DNA from: Hansfordia pulvinata
Taxonomy: Eukaryota; Ascomycota; Sordariomycetes; Xylariales
Direction: 5' to 3'
Assembly (NCBI GenBank): GCA_006538405.1
Contig: BJKQ01000001.1
Coordinates: 930,001-994,000 of the forward strand
Length of the DNA: 64,000 nt
Numbering within the stretch: the first letter of the stretch is position 1; each line of letters opens with the position of its first letter. The notes beneath the pieces were generated by a model. It had not been told where the DNA came from and made no database searches. It worked only from the letters and a program-made list of their open reading frames with translations. A program made the translations under genes and the position numbers. Below, in pieces: positions 11,862 through 23,800 of the stretch.

Positions 11862-13704
11862 ATGACGACTTCTCCCGCCCAGAAAGACAACGTAGAACTC
11901 GAAGAGTTCTGCGATGAAGAAACGGCCAAGCACACCAAGCCCCCTGCTCCCGGAGACCGGTTCGGCGCCGTCATCCACGTGGACCCTGAAGAGGCCAGGC
12001 TGGTCAAGAAGCTCGACTGGTTCATCATGGTGCGTTAGTCCATTGCGGTCGTTTTGGGTTCGAAGCTAATCACGAAAGGGAACAACAGCCCATCACCACG
12101 CTCATGTATTTCCTGAATTACCTCGACCGCAACGCCCTCGTCAACGGGAAGCTCGACTCCCTCTCGGAAGACCTCGGTCTGGAGGGGAGCCAGTACAACA
12201 CCATCGTGGCCATCCTATTTGTTGGGTGAGGGCACACCTCGAGTCCTGGGACATTTTCTTCCAGACATGCTGAGACTTCTTGCAGCTATCTTCTCGGGCA
12301 GATACCTTCCAACATGTTGCTGAACCGAGTCCGACCGTCTCGATTCATGGCAGGTAAGCGATTTGGACTGCAACCTGGCAAACGCTGCCCGTGCTGAGAC
12401 TGCTGGCAGGCTTTATGACCGCCTGGTCCCTTGTCAGCCTCTTGTCCTATCTAGCCTACGATTACAAGACCATGCTGGTCCTGCGCCTGATACTTGGATT
12501 CACCGAAGCACCTGTAAGTGTGAACAGGCCTCTGGGCATCAGATAGGCACTGACGGCTGCCTGTTACGCAGTTCTACCCCGGGGCGCTGTACATGCTCGG
12601 TATTTTTTACACGCGAAAGGAGATCAGCTTTCGTATGGCTATCCTATTTGTGGGAAGCATGGCTGCCAATGCGTTTTCCGGCCTGATTGCCGCTCCGATC
12701 TTCTCGAATCTGGGCGGCGTCAAAGGTTTGGCGGGTGGCAGTGGTGAGTAGCTTCCTGGCCGGGGCGCCAATGTGATCCGGCATGATTTGCTAACGCGAC
12801 ACCAAAACCAGGCTCTTCATAATCCAGGGCGCCATCTCCCTGGCCGTGTCCCTTTCATCCTTCTTCATCTTACCAGACTTGCCAAGAGACACATGGGTAC
12901 GTCAAAATACTCTCGCCTTTCGCGGCCTTTCTGAAAGCTGTCTATGTCTGACAGCTTCTGACAAACCCGCAGTGGCTGAGTCGCCGGGAACGCGAGGTGG
13001 CCGCTACGCGCATGGCGCGCGACACGACGCGGCGGACGGCCGAGCCTGTCAGCGTGTGGGAAGGCCTACGGCAGGCGTGCGTGGACCCGCGGACGTGGGT
13101 GTTCAGCCTCATGTACTGCCTGCACTGTTCCGCGACGGGGTTCAAAAACTTCATGCCGACGGCGGTCGCTAGCCTGGGAATTGGCGGCGGCGGCGGCCAC
13201 ACCACCGAGTCCCTGGCGCTGACGTGCCCGCCGTACGTCCTGGCGACGGTCGTGGCGCTGGGACAGTCGTGGCTCAGCGGGCGGCAGAACGAGCGCACCT
13301 GGCACATTACAGGGGCCAAGGCGGTGGCGGTGGCCGGGTTCGCCATGTGCGCGGCGTCGGCGGACGTGGGCGTGCGGTACGCGGGGATGATGGTCTTCGT
13401 TGGCGCGTCGTACGGCGTCAACAACCTTGTGCTGGGGTGGACGGCGTCGGCGGTGGGAGAGAGCGATGAGAAGAAGGCCGTTGCCATCGCGATTGTCAAC
13501 ATGATTGGCAACGTCGCCTCGGTGTACACGCCGTACCTGTGGCCCGACGCCGACGCGCCACGGTTCGTCGCCGCCATGGTCGCAAGCGTCGCCTTCTGTG
13601 CGGGGACCGTCGGGGCGGCGTGGGCGATGCGCGGGATGCTGGTGCGCACCAACAGGAAGATGAGGAGGGCAGACCCAGCGACGACCAACTTCTACGTTTA
13701 CTGA
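11862..13704 (+). CDS. MFS transporter, anion:cation symporter (Dal5/ACS) type
   Basis: Seven exons: 11862-12029, 12089-12225, 12286-12353, 12410-12513, 12572-12743, 12812-12896 and 12973-13704. About 488 residues. Typical ACS features are a short acidic N-terminus, KKLDWFIM leading into the first helix, YLDRNALVNGK, and GFTEAPFYPGALYMLG before helices 5-6. Fungal members import carboxylates such as allantoate or nicotinate, and bacterial relatives include the galactonate carrier DgoT. Exon 5 ends one base out of phase with exon 6. One extra G in 12733-12735 restores the family sequence LAGWQWLFIIQG and makes the exon sum (1466+1) divisible by three. It is convergent with the aldolase gene (190 bp between stops) and close to a galactonate-dehydratase-like gene, which suggests a sugar-acid substrate (inference). 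Confidence 0.82.
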
Positions 13705-13893
13705 TCTGCCCAGGCTCTCCCGGTTGGGACGGGGTCGGAATGACAGTGTGGTATATTTGGCTAGAGTGACGGAGAAGACAATATATACAATCGCTCCATT
13801 CCGTACCATCATGCGGCGAGGCAACATGCGAACATGACAACATCCGAGGCAGAAGAAGAGCAACAAAACACCATGCGCCTACCAAGTCAGCGC

Positions 13894-15456
13894 TCACGGC
13901 TCGGCCAAGGCGGCAAAGACCTCGGCCCACTGCTCCCAGGCGCCGTCGGGGATCTTGCCGCGGAGGGGCAGGCGGCCGCCCTCGAGGGTCCCGAAGCCGG
14001 TGGCGCGGAAGACGGCCTCGCGGATGCCGAGCACGGAGTAGGCGCCGAGGAACTCCTCGGCGCGGCTGACGCGGTACTGGAGGGCCTGGGCCTCGCGCAG
14101 GACGTCTTCGGTCAGGGGGCGGGAGCTGGCCAGCTGGTAGAGGCGGACGACGGGGGCCGGGTAGGCGGCGGCCAGGCCGTCGGTGACCCCGGCGGCGTTG
14201 AAGGCGACGATGGGGCCGAGCTGCTGGCCCAGGCCGCTGAAGACGCGGAAGCCGGCGTGGTCGATCTTGGGGGATGTGGAGACCTGGACGTGGTGCGAGA
14301 CGTTGGCGTGGGACCTGTGAGGACGTTGTCGGGTGAGTCAGCGAGTGCTCTTGCTGGATAGGGCCCTGTCTTGCTGCCCGGATAGGGGTCTTGTTGGATA
14401 GGGGTCTTGGAGGCAGGGGTGCTTCCGACAGGAGCCTTCGATGGGGAGGTCCCTTGGGATAGGGTTGGCTTGAACGGACATGTCTTTGGCAGAGGTCTCT
14501 TGGGGGAGGGGGGGGGGGGGGTCTCTTTCCACCGGGGGTTCGTGCAGAGGTCTCTTGGGGGAAGGGGGGGGGTCTCTTTCCACCGGGGGTTCGTCGGATA
14601 GACTTTGCTTGTGTGCTGTGTCCATTGCTGAGTTTGTTGCAGGTACAGAAGCTGCTGGTACAGGTCTTCTTGTGTGCCGGGCGGGGTGGTCCCTGGATAG
14701 GGGCTCTGAAGGGGAGAGAACAGGTCGGAGAAGTGCTTACATCTTGCAGCCGACGATGTTGGGGTGCTGGGCCAGCTTCTCGTAGCTGGCCACTGTGATG
14801 ATCAGGTTATTCGTGACGCCGGGGTAGTTGTACCTTTTGCGGGCGATCCCAGTCAGTCAGTCAGTCAGCCCCATGGGCAGAGAAAGGGGAGGGGTTGGGT
14901 TTGCTTGTCCTTTCCAACACTCGTGTTGTGTCTGGTGTGAACTGGGGCAACAGGGCTCACTGGGGCCCTGGGCCGGGGGAAAAGGGGGGGGGGGGGAGAC
15001 CGACAGGATTACGGGCAGCGGGCTCCGGTCTGCGATGGCGGTGAACCACTCGACCAGGGCGTCCTGCGAGGCGTAGGCGCCGAAGTAGCCGGGGGCCAGG
15101 ACGAGGGCCCACTGGGCGCCGGCGTCGCGGGCGTCGGCAATCCACTCGAGGGCCTCGTCGACGGCGTTGACCAGGACGCCGGCCTGAATGGGGTAGGCCG
15201 GGAAGCCGGCGGCGTCGAGGCCCGAGCGGACGCCCTGGATGAGGGCCCTCCGCTCGGCGCGCGACAGGTGGACCGCCTCGCCGGTGGAGCCCAGGATGAC
15301 GAGCCCGGCGACGCCGCTGCGGGCGAGGAAGACGGTGTGGTCGACCTGGGTCTGGACGTCGACCTCGGGCTGGTGCTGGCCCGGCGCCAGGGGCTTGAAG
15401 AAGGTCGGCGAGGGCACCCAGACGCCGGGGGGAGGGGCGGCGGCGGCGGCGGACAT
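13894..15456 (-). CDS. DHDPS-family aldolase, probably 2-keto-3-deoxy-aldonate aldolase
   Basis: Three exons read right to left: 15456-15005, 14833-14741 and 14314-13894, giving 321 residues with phase preserved throughout. TIM-barrel aldolase of the dihydrodipicolinate synthase / N-acetylneuraminate lyase family: GSTGEA near the N-terminus, the catalytic Tyr in LYNYPG at the exon 1/2 junction, and the Schiff-base Lys in GCKM at the exon 2/3 junction. Length matches fungal 2-keto-3-deoxy-L-galactonate aldolase (GaaC-type, about 320 residues), which cleaves the keto-acid to pyruvate plus an aldehyde. The first ATG is 15456; the upstream in-frame start is only GTG. Intron 2 is 426 nt, long for this genome, and contains G-rich repeats. 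The gene sits divergently from the dehydratase at 18026, which would make its substrate. A 4-hydroxy-2-oxoglutarate aldolase-like role is possible. Confidence 0.82.
14491..14594. repeat. Two-copy G-rich direct repeat in aldolase intron 2
   Basis: Two units of about 50 bp (14491-14543 and 14546-14594) each start AGAGGTCTCTTGGGGGA, pass through a G run of different length (14 or so in the first, 8-9 in the second) and end TCTCTTTCCACCGGGGGTTCGT. Three shorter GGATAGGG-type units precede them at about 14345-14410. Confidence 0.85.
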
Positions 15457-15501
15457 TATCTGAGGAACGGGTTGGTCGTGGATCGTGAGAGACACAGAGA
15501 G

Positions 15502-15541
<40 letters not shown>

Positions 15542-18025
15542 TGTGGTGTGTGTCACGATGGAGTGAGACAAAGCGATGCGAGGCGGTGCGGAGAGCCAGC
15601 AAAGACGGTCGAGATGGGCCTCACGAGCTAGGTAATAGAAAGTAGAAGGGCATATATCAACCTACTGTATCAGAGGGGATCACGAGATGTCTCTACGCGC
15701 GCGTGCTTGCACGGTCAGCTTCTTATAACAACTCCCCATTTCCCCCCATTTCCCCCCATTCCCCCTCCAATGAGAGGTCCACCTTTCCAGTCGGCTACGT
15801 CGGGGCTGCACCGGCGCGGGCGCGTCGAAGGTCGAGGCCGAACGGGGACAGATCGCGCGGGCGGCTCTGGGGAACAGGAGCCGAGCTGGAGGAGCCCCTG
15901 CCTCTCCGTCCTCGCCCCCACACGGCCGCGGGTGGATGGGAAGGGCACTGCGACTCGGCGAGCAAGCCGGGTGGGGGGCCATTTTTCTGTTCATGGGAGT
16001 AGGAGTAGGGGCGCCTAAGGGTTTTTGGTTCTTGTTACTGGTCCTCTCGGGATGGCAGACTAACGCGTGCACGCGCTTATGTCTTATTGAACACATCTAC
16101 TCTACGGGGACAATGGGGTTATCTTTCCTCTTGTTTTGTCGGTGGATCTTCCAGACAGACAGAAGAGTTGTCTGTCAGAGACAGACTGTGCCGCTGAACC
16201 ATGGGATGGCAAAGAAGAAGAAGAAGAATAGTAATGACAAGTTACTCGGATCAGGTAGCGCGGGCAGTCGTGGTTGGAGGGTTGGAGCCGAAAGACTGTG
16301 GGCCCAGCAGCGCGGGGCTTCTTCAACCCGCCGGCGGCTCGGGTCATCTCCGCCCGGGGCACTCTGAGTGAGCCGCCGGGTTATAACTGGCGTCTGTGGT
16401 GGCGAACGGTGGGGAGAGCAGGGGCTTCTTCGTTCGGCTCGATGTGCGACCGCAATGAGGGGGGGGGGGGTCCACTCTTCCTACGCGTAGCAGCAACACA
16501 GAGGCGTTCGTGTAGAGATGGATGTATATATATCCAGATATATAAGGTGTCCAGGCAAATATCGCACGTCGGTCGTGTCCAGGCTTCAGCAGGGCTGAAC
16601 AGACAGAGTGTCACTTACGCCAAGTAGGTGAGAGTGTCCTGTTCTGAGTCGGGAAACTCGTAGTAGGGAAGTAGGTAAGGTAGGGTAGTTGTCGGCCACG
16701 TCGACGTACAGCGCTGTCGAGACTCACTTCCCCGAGGAAACCAGAAGCCACAGGTCGGCCAAAGAGCTGGCTTAGGGGTCGAGCAAGGGCGAGCGAGTCG
16801 CCTCTCTCTGCCATTGCTTCCATGTCAGTTCGATATGCTGCTGTCTTTGTTGCAAGGGGGGGAGTCGCCGACTGCTCCAAGTGACATGGAGGATATATCA
16901 TATGGTAAACATGGGCTTTCACGGGTAAGGTATACAACCACTCCTCGAGGGCGTCGTCTCTGGCAGCGGAAACGAGCTTTCTTCCTTCCGCACATATTGC
17001 AACAGGCTTCTCTCCAGCCAAGAAGACATTTGGATATCGATCAGTAGCCTCTCATCTCTGCCCTCAAGCGCTTTGATCAATCAACAGACCAAAAGTTGCC
17101 CACGCAACTACTGCCTACTCGCCCGCCCACTCCAATCCCACTCAACAGCTCCGCCCCCTCCCAACACGCGCGCGCGCGCGCGAACAGGGAGCGCGCCAGC
17201 CTGCAATGATCACGACTTACTTCACAGAAGCGAGAAGACGTTTGCCCGGGGGGGGGGGGGGCGGGGGACGCGCACACATGCTGCACATGCTCGCGTGTCT
17301 CGCAGCGCAGCCGGCAAAGCCAACGACGACTCATACTCGTCACAGCGGCAAAATTGCGCATGCCCCGACGTCGGACCGCGACACGGGGGGCTGTCGTTTT
17401 ACGAGCACCATACGTAATAAACAGAACCCATCCCGAGCAGATGGCGGGGAACCGGGGAGATCCCAAGGCGCAGTGTAGTGTGCGCTCGTCTTTTCCCCGA
17501 TCCCCCGGCTCTCTCTCTCTCTCTCTCTCTTCGGGCCACCCAACCCACGGCCCGTCGACGATCCCGGGACCCCCGCATGTGCCCATACGAGTAAAGCTAC
17601 GAGTAGTGTGTGCCGTCTTACGGATACAGAGTAGTACTCGTAGGTAGTCTCCTACCCGCAAATCCCCCGTGTCGACGTCAGGCCCGCCGAGCCCAAAGGC
17701 GTGGGGGAAACAGGCCATTGGAGGGGAATTAAACCAACTACGAGCAAAGCCAGTGTGCGAGTTAAGAGAGAGAAGAATAAGAATGATACGAAGAATAATA
17801 AGGGCCTCTGAGACCGGCCATGTACACATTGCACGCGTCTCGAGCAGTATTGGTCCATAGCTTGACTGACTGCCTGACTGACCGACTACCACCTTACCTG
17901 GTGACCAACCAACTGATTCCAGTCCCGTGGTCCTTGCTGTACACGTACACGTCTCATCGGTTGGGAAATCAGGCAACATCATCACCCCCCCAACATTTTG
18001 AAAACACGGCATCACCGCTGCAAGC
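15457..18025. other. Divergent promoter region between aldolase and dehydratase genes
   Basis: About 2.6 kb of non-coding sequence. It holds a (GT)16 run at 15505-15537, an alternating CG run near 17168-17181, a G12 run near 17251, a CT run near 17511-17531, and three TACGAGTA/TACTCGTA octamers clustered at 17586-17642, about 390-440 bp upstream of the dehydratase ATG. Long frames here (for example 17077-18141 on the minus strand) lack protein-like features. Confidence 0.55.
15505..15537. repeat. (GT)16 dinucleotide microsatellite
   Basis: Uninterrupted GT repeat about 50 bp upstream of the aldolase start codon. Confidence 0.95.
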
Positions 18026-19701
18026 ATGGGCAAGATCGCGCAGCTCGAGTACTTCCGCGTGCCGCCGCGGTGGCTGTTTGTCAAGATCACCGACGACGCC
18101 GGCCGCGTCGGCTGGGGCGAGGCCTCCCTCGAGGGCCACACGCAGGCCGTCGAGGGGTGCCTAGACGCCTGGGCCGCCCGCTATATTGGATTGGAGGCCG
18201 AGTAGGTCTTTTTTTTCTCCCTTCCCTCTCGGTGCCCTGTGGAAAGCGGCAATGGCAGCAATGTAATGCGCGCGCTTGGGAGTGTGCAGCCCGTTTGCTG
18301 ACGCGCCTCGCAGCAATATTGAGCACATATGGCAGCTGTCGTACCGCGGTGGCTTCTACCGCGGCGGGCCGGTGCTCATGAGCGCGCTGTCCGGGGTCGA
18401 CATTGCCCTCTGGGACCTGAAGGGTAATAAGTGACATGACCATCCCCCCCCCCCCTCTCTCCTGTTTTTCTCGGCCTCGTCAGCTTGCAGCCAAGGCATC
18501 ATCATGTTCCATGTGACGCATCAGGGAACCGCGCACACTTACAGGCTGCGACCAGGCTGCTAACACGCGTCTTCTGCAGCCAGGAAGCTCGGCGTGCCCG
18601 TATATGAGCTGCTAGGGGGCAAGGTCCGGGATAAGCTGCGCGTGTACGCGTGGATCGGCGGCGACCGCCCAAGCGACGTCGAGGCACAGGCGTAGGTTTC
18701 CTCATGCGTTCTCCGTCCCGTCCCGTTGCGAGTACACGCGTCCTTCTCTCTCACATATACACACGCGTCTCTCTCTCCCTGTCTTGCATGTGCAAACCTG
18801 CCCATACTCATGCCTGGCATCCCCCCCTCCCCAATGCAAACATCTCTACAGGCATCACCCCAGCTAACAGCGAGAGGCCGCCCAACCCCACAGGCTCGCG
18901 CGGAAGAGACAGGGCTTCAGCGCGGTCAAGATGAACGGGACCGAGGACCTGGGCTGGCTGGACTCTCCGGCGGCGCTGGACGCGTGCGCGGCGCGGGTCG
19001 CGGCCGTTCGGGCGCTGGGGCTCGACGTCGGCGTCGACTTCCACGGGCGCGTGCACCGCCCCATGGCCAAGCAGCTGGTCGCGCGGCTCGAGCCCCTGCG
19101 GCCCCTGTTCGTCGAGGAGCCCCTGCTGAGCGAGAACGTCTCCGGGATCCGCGACCTCGCCGCGCGCACCAGCGTTCCCGTCGCCCTGGGCGAGCGACTG
19201 CACAGCCGGTGGGACGTCCAGCCCTTCCTCGAAGGGGGGGGAGGGGCCGGCGGCGGCGGCGGAGGCGGCTGCTGCGTCGACATCCTGCAGCCCGACGTGT
19301 CCCACGTCGGCGGCGTGTCCGAGATGCGCCGCGTCGCCGCCGCCGCCGAGACGCACGACGTCGCCCTCGCCCCGCACTGCCCCCTCGGCCCCCTGGCGCT
19401 GGCCGCCTGCGTCCACGTCGACGCCGTGTCCGCCAACTTTGCCATCCAGGAGATGAGCCTGGGCATCCACTACAACGTCGACAGCGGCGGCGGAGAGGGC
19501 GGCGGCGGCAAAGACCTCACCAGCTACGCGCGCAACCCCGAGATCTGGGACGTCGAGGAGGGCGGTTACATCCGCGTCATGACCGGGCCGGGCCTCGGGA
19601 TCGAGGTGGACGAGGACGAGGTGCGCCGGGCGTCGCTGGAGGCTAGGGCCTGGACCAGCCCGACCTTCACGGGGCCCGGGGGCGAGTTGAGGGAGTGGTG
19701 A
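18026..19701 (+). CDS. D-galactonate dehydratase-like enzyme (mandelate racemase/enolase superfamily)
   Basis: Four exons: 18026-18201, 18314-18423, 18580-18691 and 18894-19701, 401 residues. The N-terminal capping domain ([48 protein letters not shown]) and the barrel match the bacterial DgoD pattern closely. Metal-ligand positions appear as Asp in DFHGR, Glu in FVEEPLL and Glu in LGERLHS. The catalytic His is in LAPHCPLGP, and the chain ends in a Trp as in DgoD. Expected reaction: aldonate (D-galactonate or an isomer) to 2-keto-3-deoxy-aldonate, in the cytosol. The product fits the neighbouring aldolase, and the ACS-type carrier could supply the substrate. A Gly-rich insert (about 15 residues, encoded near 19230-19270) lies in a surface loop before the ILQPDVSH strand; it is in frame. 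Confidence 0.87.
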
Positions 19702-20572
19702 GGTCGGGTAGGTAAGTAAGGTGGTAGGTACTGGGATACCCGGTGCCAGGTAGGACGGGCCTCCCTGGCGCGTGCATGGCAGGGCGGACTGCAGAGGTTG
19801 TCGAGGTGGAGGGGATAGGATAGGATAGGATATCCATGGGTGTGAAGACTGTGTGAGGAGGCAGTTGAACACATTCGAAGAAATGAGCGAGTTAGTTGAA
19901 CCCGATCGCAGAAATGAGCGAGTTCGCGGGTCACGCATGCAGCGGTATACGTCACCATCCCCCGAGATTTCGACTCGGCGGCCTCCGTCGTGTGGCATCT
20001 CCAGGAACCGAGACCACTCGGTGCACTCAAGAGCAAAGTAGCAGGTTCTACGGGTGGGATGTACCCCTTTCGTTGTAAATCCACCGGTCAATGTATCCCA
20101 TCTCACGCAGCGGTTCTCTGCGCACCTGCCTCAATGCTGGCCCAGGTACCATTCCCGGCAGGCACGTACGTCCGTCGGGGGGTGAGTGCCAGGCAGCTAC
20201 GATGCAGCGGCAGAGGCATAGAGACAGGCGGAGAGAATAGCTAAGGTCTTCGGGGTTTACCACTGAAGTCGAGTGCCGCACCACATGACCGCCAAGCAGA
20301 TTCATGTCCTATCTAGGCACCGTAGAGAATATTCAGTGCTGGCATGCCAGTGGAAACGAGTGTGTGATTTCTTCGCAGTCTATGGATGTCCTACCAGCGC
20401 CTCCTAAATAGACGGCTGGATCGTAAGTCCCTGCATGGCTTCTCCCTAACGTAAATCTAGAAATCTAGAAGTAGCCCCAATGAATATCGATCAAGAAGCC
20501 CTCCAAAAGAGTATTCCGAACTGCAAGATTATCAATTGTCATCAGCAGCCGTCGTAATAAACAACCAGCCCA
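19702..20572. other. Intergenic region, no supported gene
   Basis: Contains a short GATAG repeat near 19817-19832 and GGTA-rich sequence just after the dehydratase stop. Nothing protein-like is seen. Confidence 0.5.
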
Positions 20573-20824
20573 TTAGAAGCGGTCGGCGTTGAGTTGCCTG
20601 ATCCAATCCTGGTTGAGGCGCTGTTCGGGGAGGGACTTCTGTTCTTCGCACCGAAGACAGAGTCCCTGGCTCTGGGTGGCCCAGCTCCATTCGACTTCCC
20701 GACAGATCTTCCCCGGCACGAAATCGTCACATAGTCGAAGAAGCATATCGACCGGGAGGACAGCGGTCTTCCGGTTGCAATGCTCATTCACGCAGGTAAA
20801 GGTGGTGCGGCGCCAAAAGCACAT
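20573..20824 (-). CDS. Small cysteine-containing hypothetical protein
   Basis: An 83-residue frame starting MCFWRRTTFTC with further cysteines arranged as CX4C near the N-terminus and CLRC in the second half, the pattern of the many short MCF...C...CxxC proteins annotated as hypothetical in ascomycetes. It could bind zinc; no function is known. The frame is preceded by a pyrimidine-rich leader on its own strand and has no obvious introns. A non-coding origin cannot be excluded because the surrounding 4.7 kb has no other gene. Confidence 0.45.
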   Translation of the reverse strand: MCFWRRTTFTCVNEHCNRKTAVLPVDMLLRLCDDFVPGKICREVEWSWATQSQGLCLRCEEQKSLPEQRLNQDWIRQLNADRF

Positions 20825-23800
20825 GATGGGTGACTTGCAGGGGTTGCCGGTGCTTGTCTATCTAGAGAGACAGAGGGAGGGATACTCAGCGACGGAGATC
20901 TTGATGTGTGAGTTGCGGTGAGTGCTTCTGTGTAATTGCGTGTGGTTGTGGGTTTGGCTGTGTGTGCGTGTGCGTGTCGTCGAGGTTGCGGTATTGCGGA
21001 CTGCTTTGGGCCAGGGGCATCATCATGATGATACTGAGGGTTGGTTATATAGAGAATGGCTCGATGTTGCCTGGTCCTGAACACTCCCACCCAACGAAGG
21101 AACAGTTCTTCCTATGCAACGAGCGAACGGCGGCTCGACAGGACTTTGTTTAGCAACATGGGTTGCGACAAAGAGACACGTGCGAGAAATCATGAACGCG
21201 GTGGCCTGCTCCGTGAACGCGGAACGAGCTCGTCTTGGTCAATGGGCTCAGAGCGGCCCATGTGTCGATTTATATTCAGAGAGTTCTGCAGATGAAGGGA
21301 AAAAATGACGATTACCTGAACTGTGACCGTGGTCGTCGTGTTGATGCTGGCTTCAGCCAGGCTGTGAACAGAGCAGCATTGACTGTTCAAGTCTCGCGAA
21401 TTCCGAGGCACACGCATTGGTAGCTTCTGCTTGCGTTTCGCGTTCGCTTGGAGCTGTGAACATATTGTGTGTTTGGCTGACTGAGGGAAGGGATGGGATG
21501 GGGTGGTAGGGGGAAAGCAGAGGAGAGGGACGCGTTGGGCCAGCAAGAGTCGTGAGGAGATTCTCATCGCCGCTGCTTTGCTGCCCCGGCGATCTACCCG
21601 AAGAGCGACTCTTCGTTGATTGAAAGGGCATTGTGTTTGAGAGAAAGACGTGACCAAGCAGAGTCGGGGCTTGACCGATCGTTCCTTGTCTCGTGAAAAG
21701 CTCTGCTGATGGTCGCCATGACGCTGCGTCGCCATCGCTGGCTCTGGGGACAGACCATCACGCCGCAAGCAGAGGGACCACGTCGGCAGAGACACACCAC
21801 TCCCAGGCAATCAGTGGCAGCAGTCGCCTGGTACCTGCTGACAGGAAGGTACCTTCAATGTAAGCGTCATGGGAGGAGCACGATAAAAGTTACCTACAGT
21901 AGGTAACAGCATTTGAGCAACTTTATGCACGGCCGTCGACTGCATGTGCCCTCTTCCGGAAATAGGAGAAGCATCGTGAAAGGAAAAGTTTAGGTGTGGC
22001 ACACGCTCGAGGTTCTGTCGGCGGTTGGGGCCGCTTCACACTACGGCGAGCACACCCAGGCGCTGCCTTTTCGATCACATAGCATGTCCCTGCCATCATT
22101 TCATTCGTGAAAATCAATCGTGGAGATCGAGCGTGGCGGCATTAGACGTGGTGGATGAGGAAATGGCGGCCCTTTCTCATCGATGCCAGAAGCCCTCAAT
22201 GGCAACAATACAGGAGCCACCGAGCGTAGCAACGGCCCTTGCAACAGCGACGTGCCGTCATGTCCAAGCATGCGCCCTCTGCGAGCCATGAAGATGGATT
22301 GTAGACATTTTTGTAGGGCGAGTCCTCACCTAGACTTCGTCGTGGCTTCCTGTTGATGGCTGGTCTCCTGCCGCTCACAGGCGCCTCAAGGCGGAATAGG
22401 GGCTCTGAGAAGCGCCTCGACGTTGATGATTCCCTCGTTTGCCCCATAGCACCGGTGGCCTTTTTCGGGGGAAAAGAGTTTGTCTTGCCATCCCTTCGAT
22501 CACAGTAGGAGTCGCTGTAGTCCACCACTTCCGACATTGCGGGGTGAAGGCACAGTCTCGGAGACATGACGAGCATTGTACTGCCTGCCGGGCGCCCGAG
22601 GAGGCGAATACATCCATTTACGGGGCCAAACACCATCACGGTGGGCTGGTGCCCTTACACTGTGTGCTTAGGGGGCGTCACTGCCGTTCCCAGGGTCTGT
22701 TCAGGAGGCAGTCGGTCCTTCCCTGCGCCGTACGATTCTAAAGCGCCACACACTTGAAGGGCGGATCCCAACGGATATTCCCACCTGCTCGCCCCGTCGT
22801 CTACACCTACAACGAGGCATCACGCGGCATGGCACCACCCAGCCCACCTGCCACCATGGCGGCACACCGTAACGCTGTTGGAAGTACGGCAGCCTCTACT
22901 CGGAGTAGCGGGAGTCGCCTTGATGGGGGCATGGCAAGGCATCCCATTAGGGGAGGGGCTTCAGCTGGCCCATGAGCTACCACCCTCCCTATGGACGCCA
23001 ACACACTGGGTACCTGGCGGATGGGGACGGATGGCTGGTTGGACGTGGCACTGCCTGGGCAGATACCATCGTCCGCTCCTTCTCGGCGACCCGGGTACCT
23101 CGCCCAGCTCGGCCCATCATGTGCAGGTACTATCTGGCCCTCTCCCAACTCGGAACTGCTACAACCACGGTCCATACCTACAGATCGTAAGCCCGCCTTG
23201 CGCTTCCACAGACAGACGTCGGGCACCCGTCACCCTTCGCTTGCCCCCTGCCGCCGGCCCAGAGTGGTCCAGGCTTTCGGAACGCCCCCCGGGGCCGCCC
23301 CTAAGACCCTCACGAGTCTTGCTAACCTACGGTCTCTCCTGAGTTTCCCCCGGGCCCCTGGGGCGCCCCTGAGCACCGCCAGACCTCTGTGAGGAACCAA
23401 GCCGGCGCGAACCAAGCACATCGCCAGCTTCCTTCCTCGAGCGGCGACTGTCTCTGAGGCCTCCCTTCCGCACCTATACCCAAGGATCCTTCCCCGGCTG
23501 AGGTCTCTCGGATTCACCACCGCGCAGGCATCCCCGGGAGGTTTGTGAGGTGTGAAAACAGAGTTGGTTCTTGGATCATCAATGTGAGGTCAGCCCTTTC
23601 CGACGCGCGGCCACCTACAAGCATTCACATGCCTCTCAGCCCATCCGATCGTGGCATGCCTCTCAGTCCCAACATCTTTGATGGCTTTATCCTTGACCAC
23701 GTTCGCCTGCCGCCACGACCCGAGTACCTACTCCATAGACCAAGCAGAGGTCATCTGGACTTGCCCACACTTCACGAAGCAGGCCCCCCGCGCCCATCCG

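Noticed and set aside
14315..14740. TPP or other riboswitch in the long aldolase intron or the fas leader introns
   Set aside because: None of the conserved TPP core segments could be found; the intron content is simple G-rich repeat.
15057..15571. Aldolase start upstream of 15456
   Set aside because: The longer frame starts only at GTG (15495), and the second frame through 15571 is a shadow. The first ATG in frame is 15456 and gives the family length.
17077..18141. 354-residue open frame on the minus strand
   Set aside because: It covers the dehydratase promoter and first exon, shows no conserved motif and has no intron signals or credible codon use.
18808..20106. 432-residue open frame on the minus strand
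   Set aside because: It lies opposite the dehydratase exon 4, which has clear enolase-superfamily motifs. The antisense protein is Ala/Gly/Arg-rich shadow sequence of GC-rich codons.
22807..23342. Overlapping frames of 139-154 residues on both strands
   Set aside because: Overlapping frames of similar length on both strands, with no motif, no splice signals and no conserved feature.
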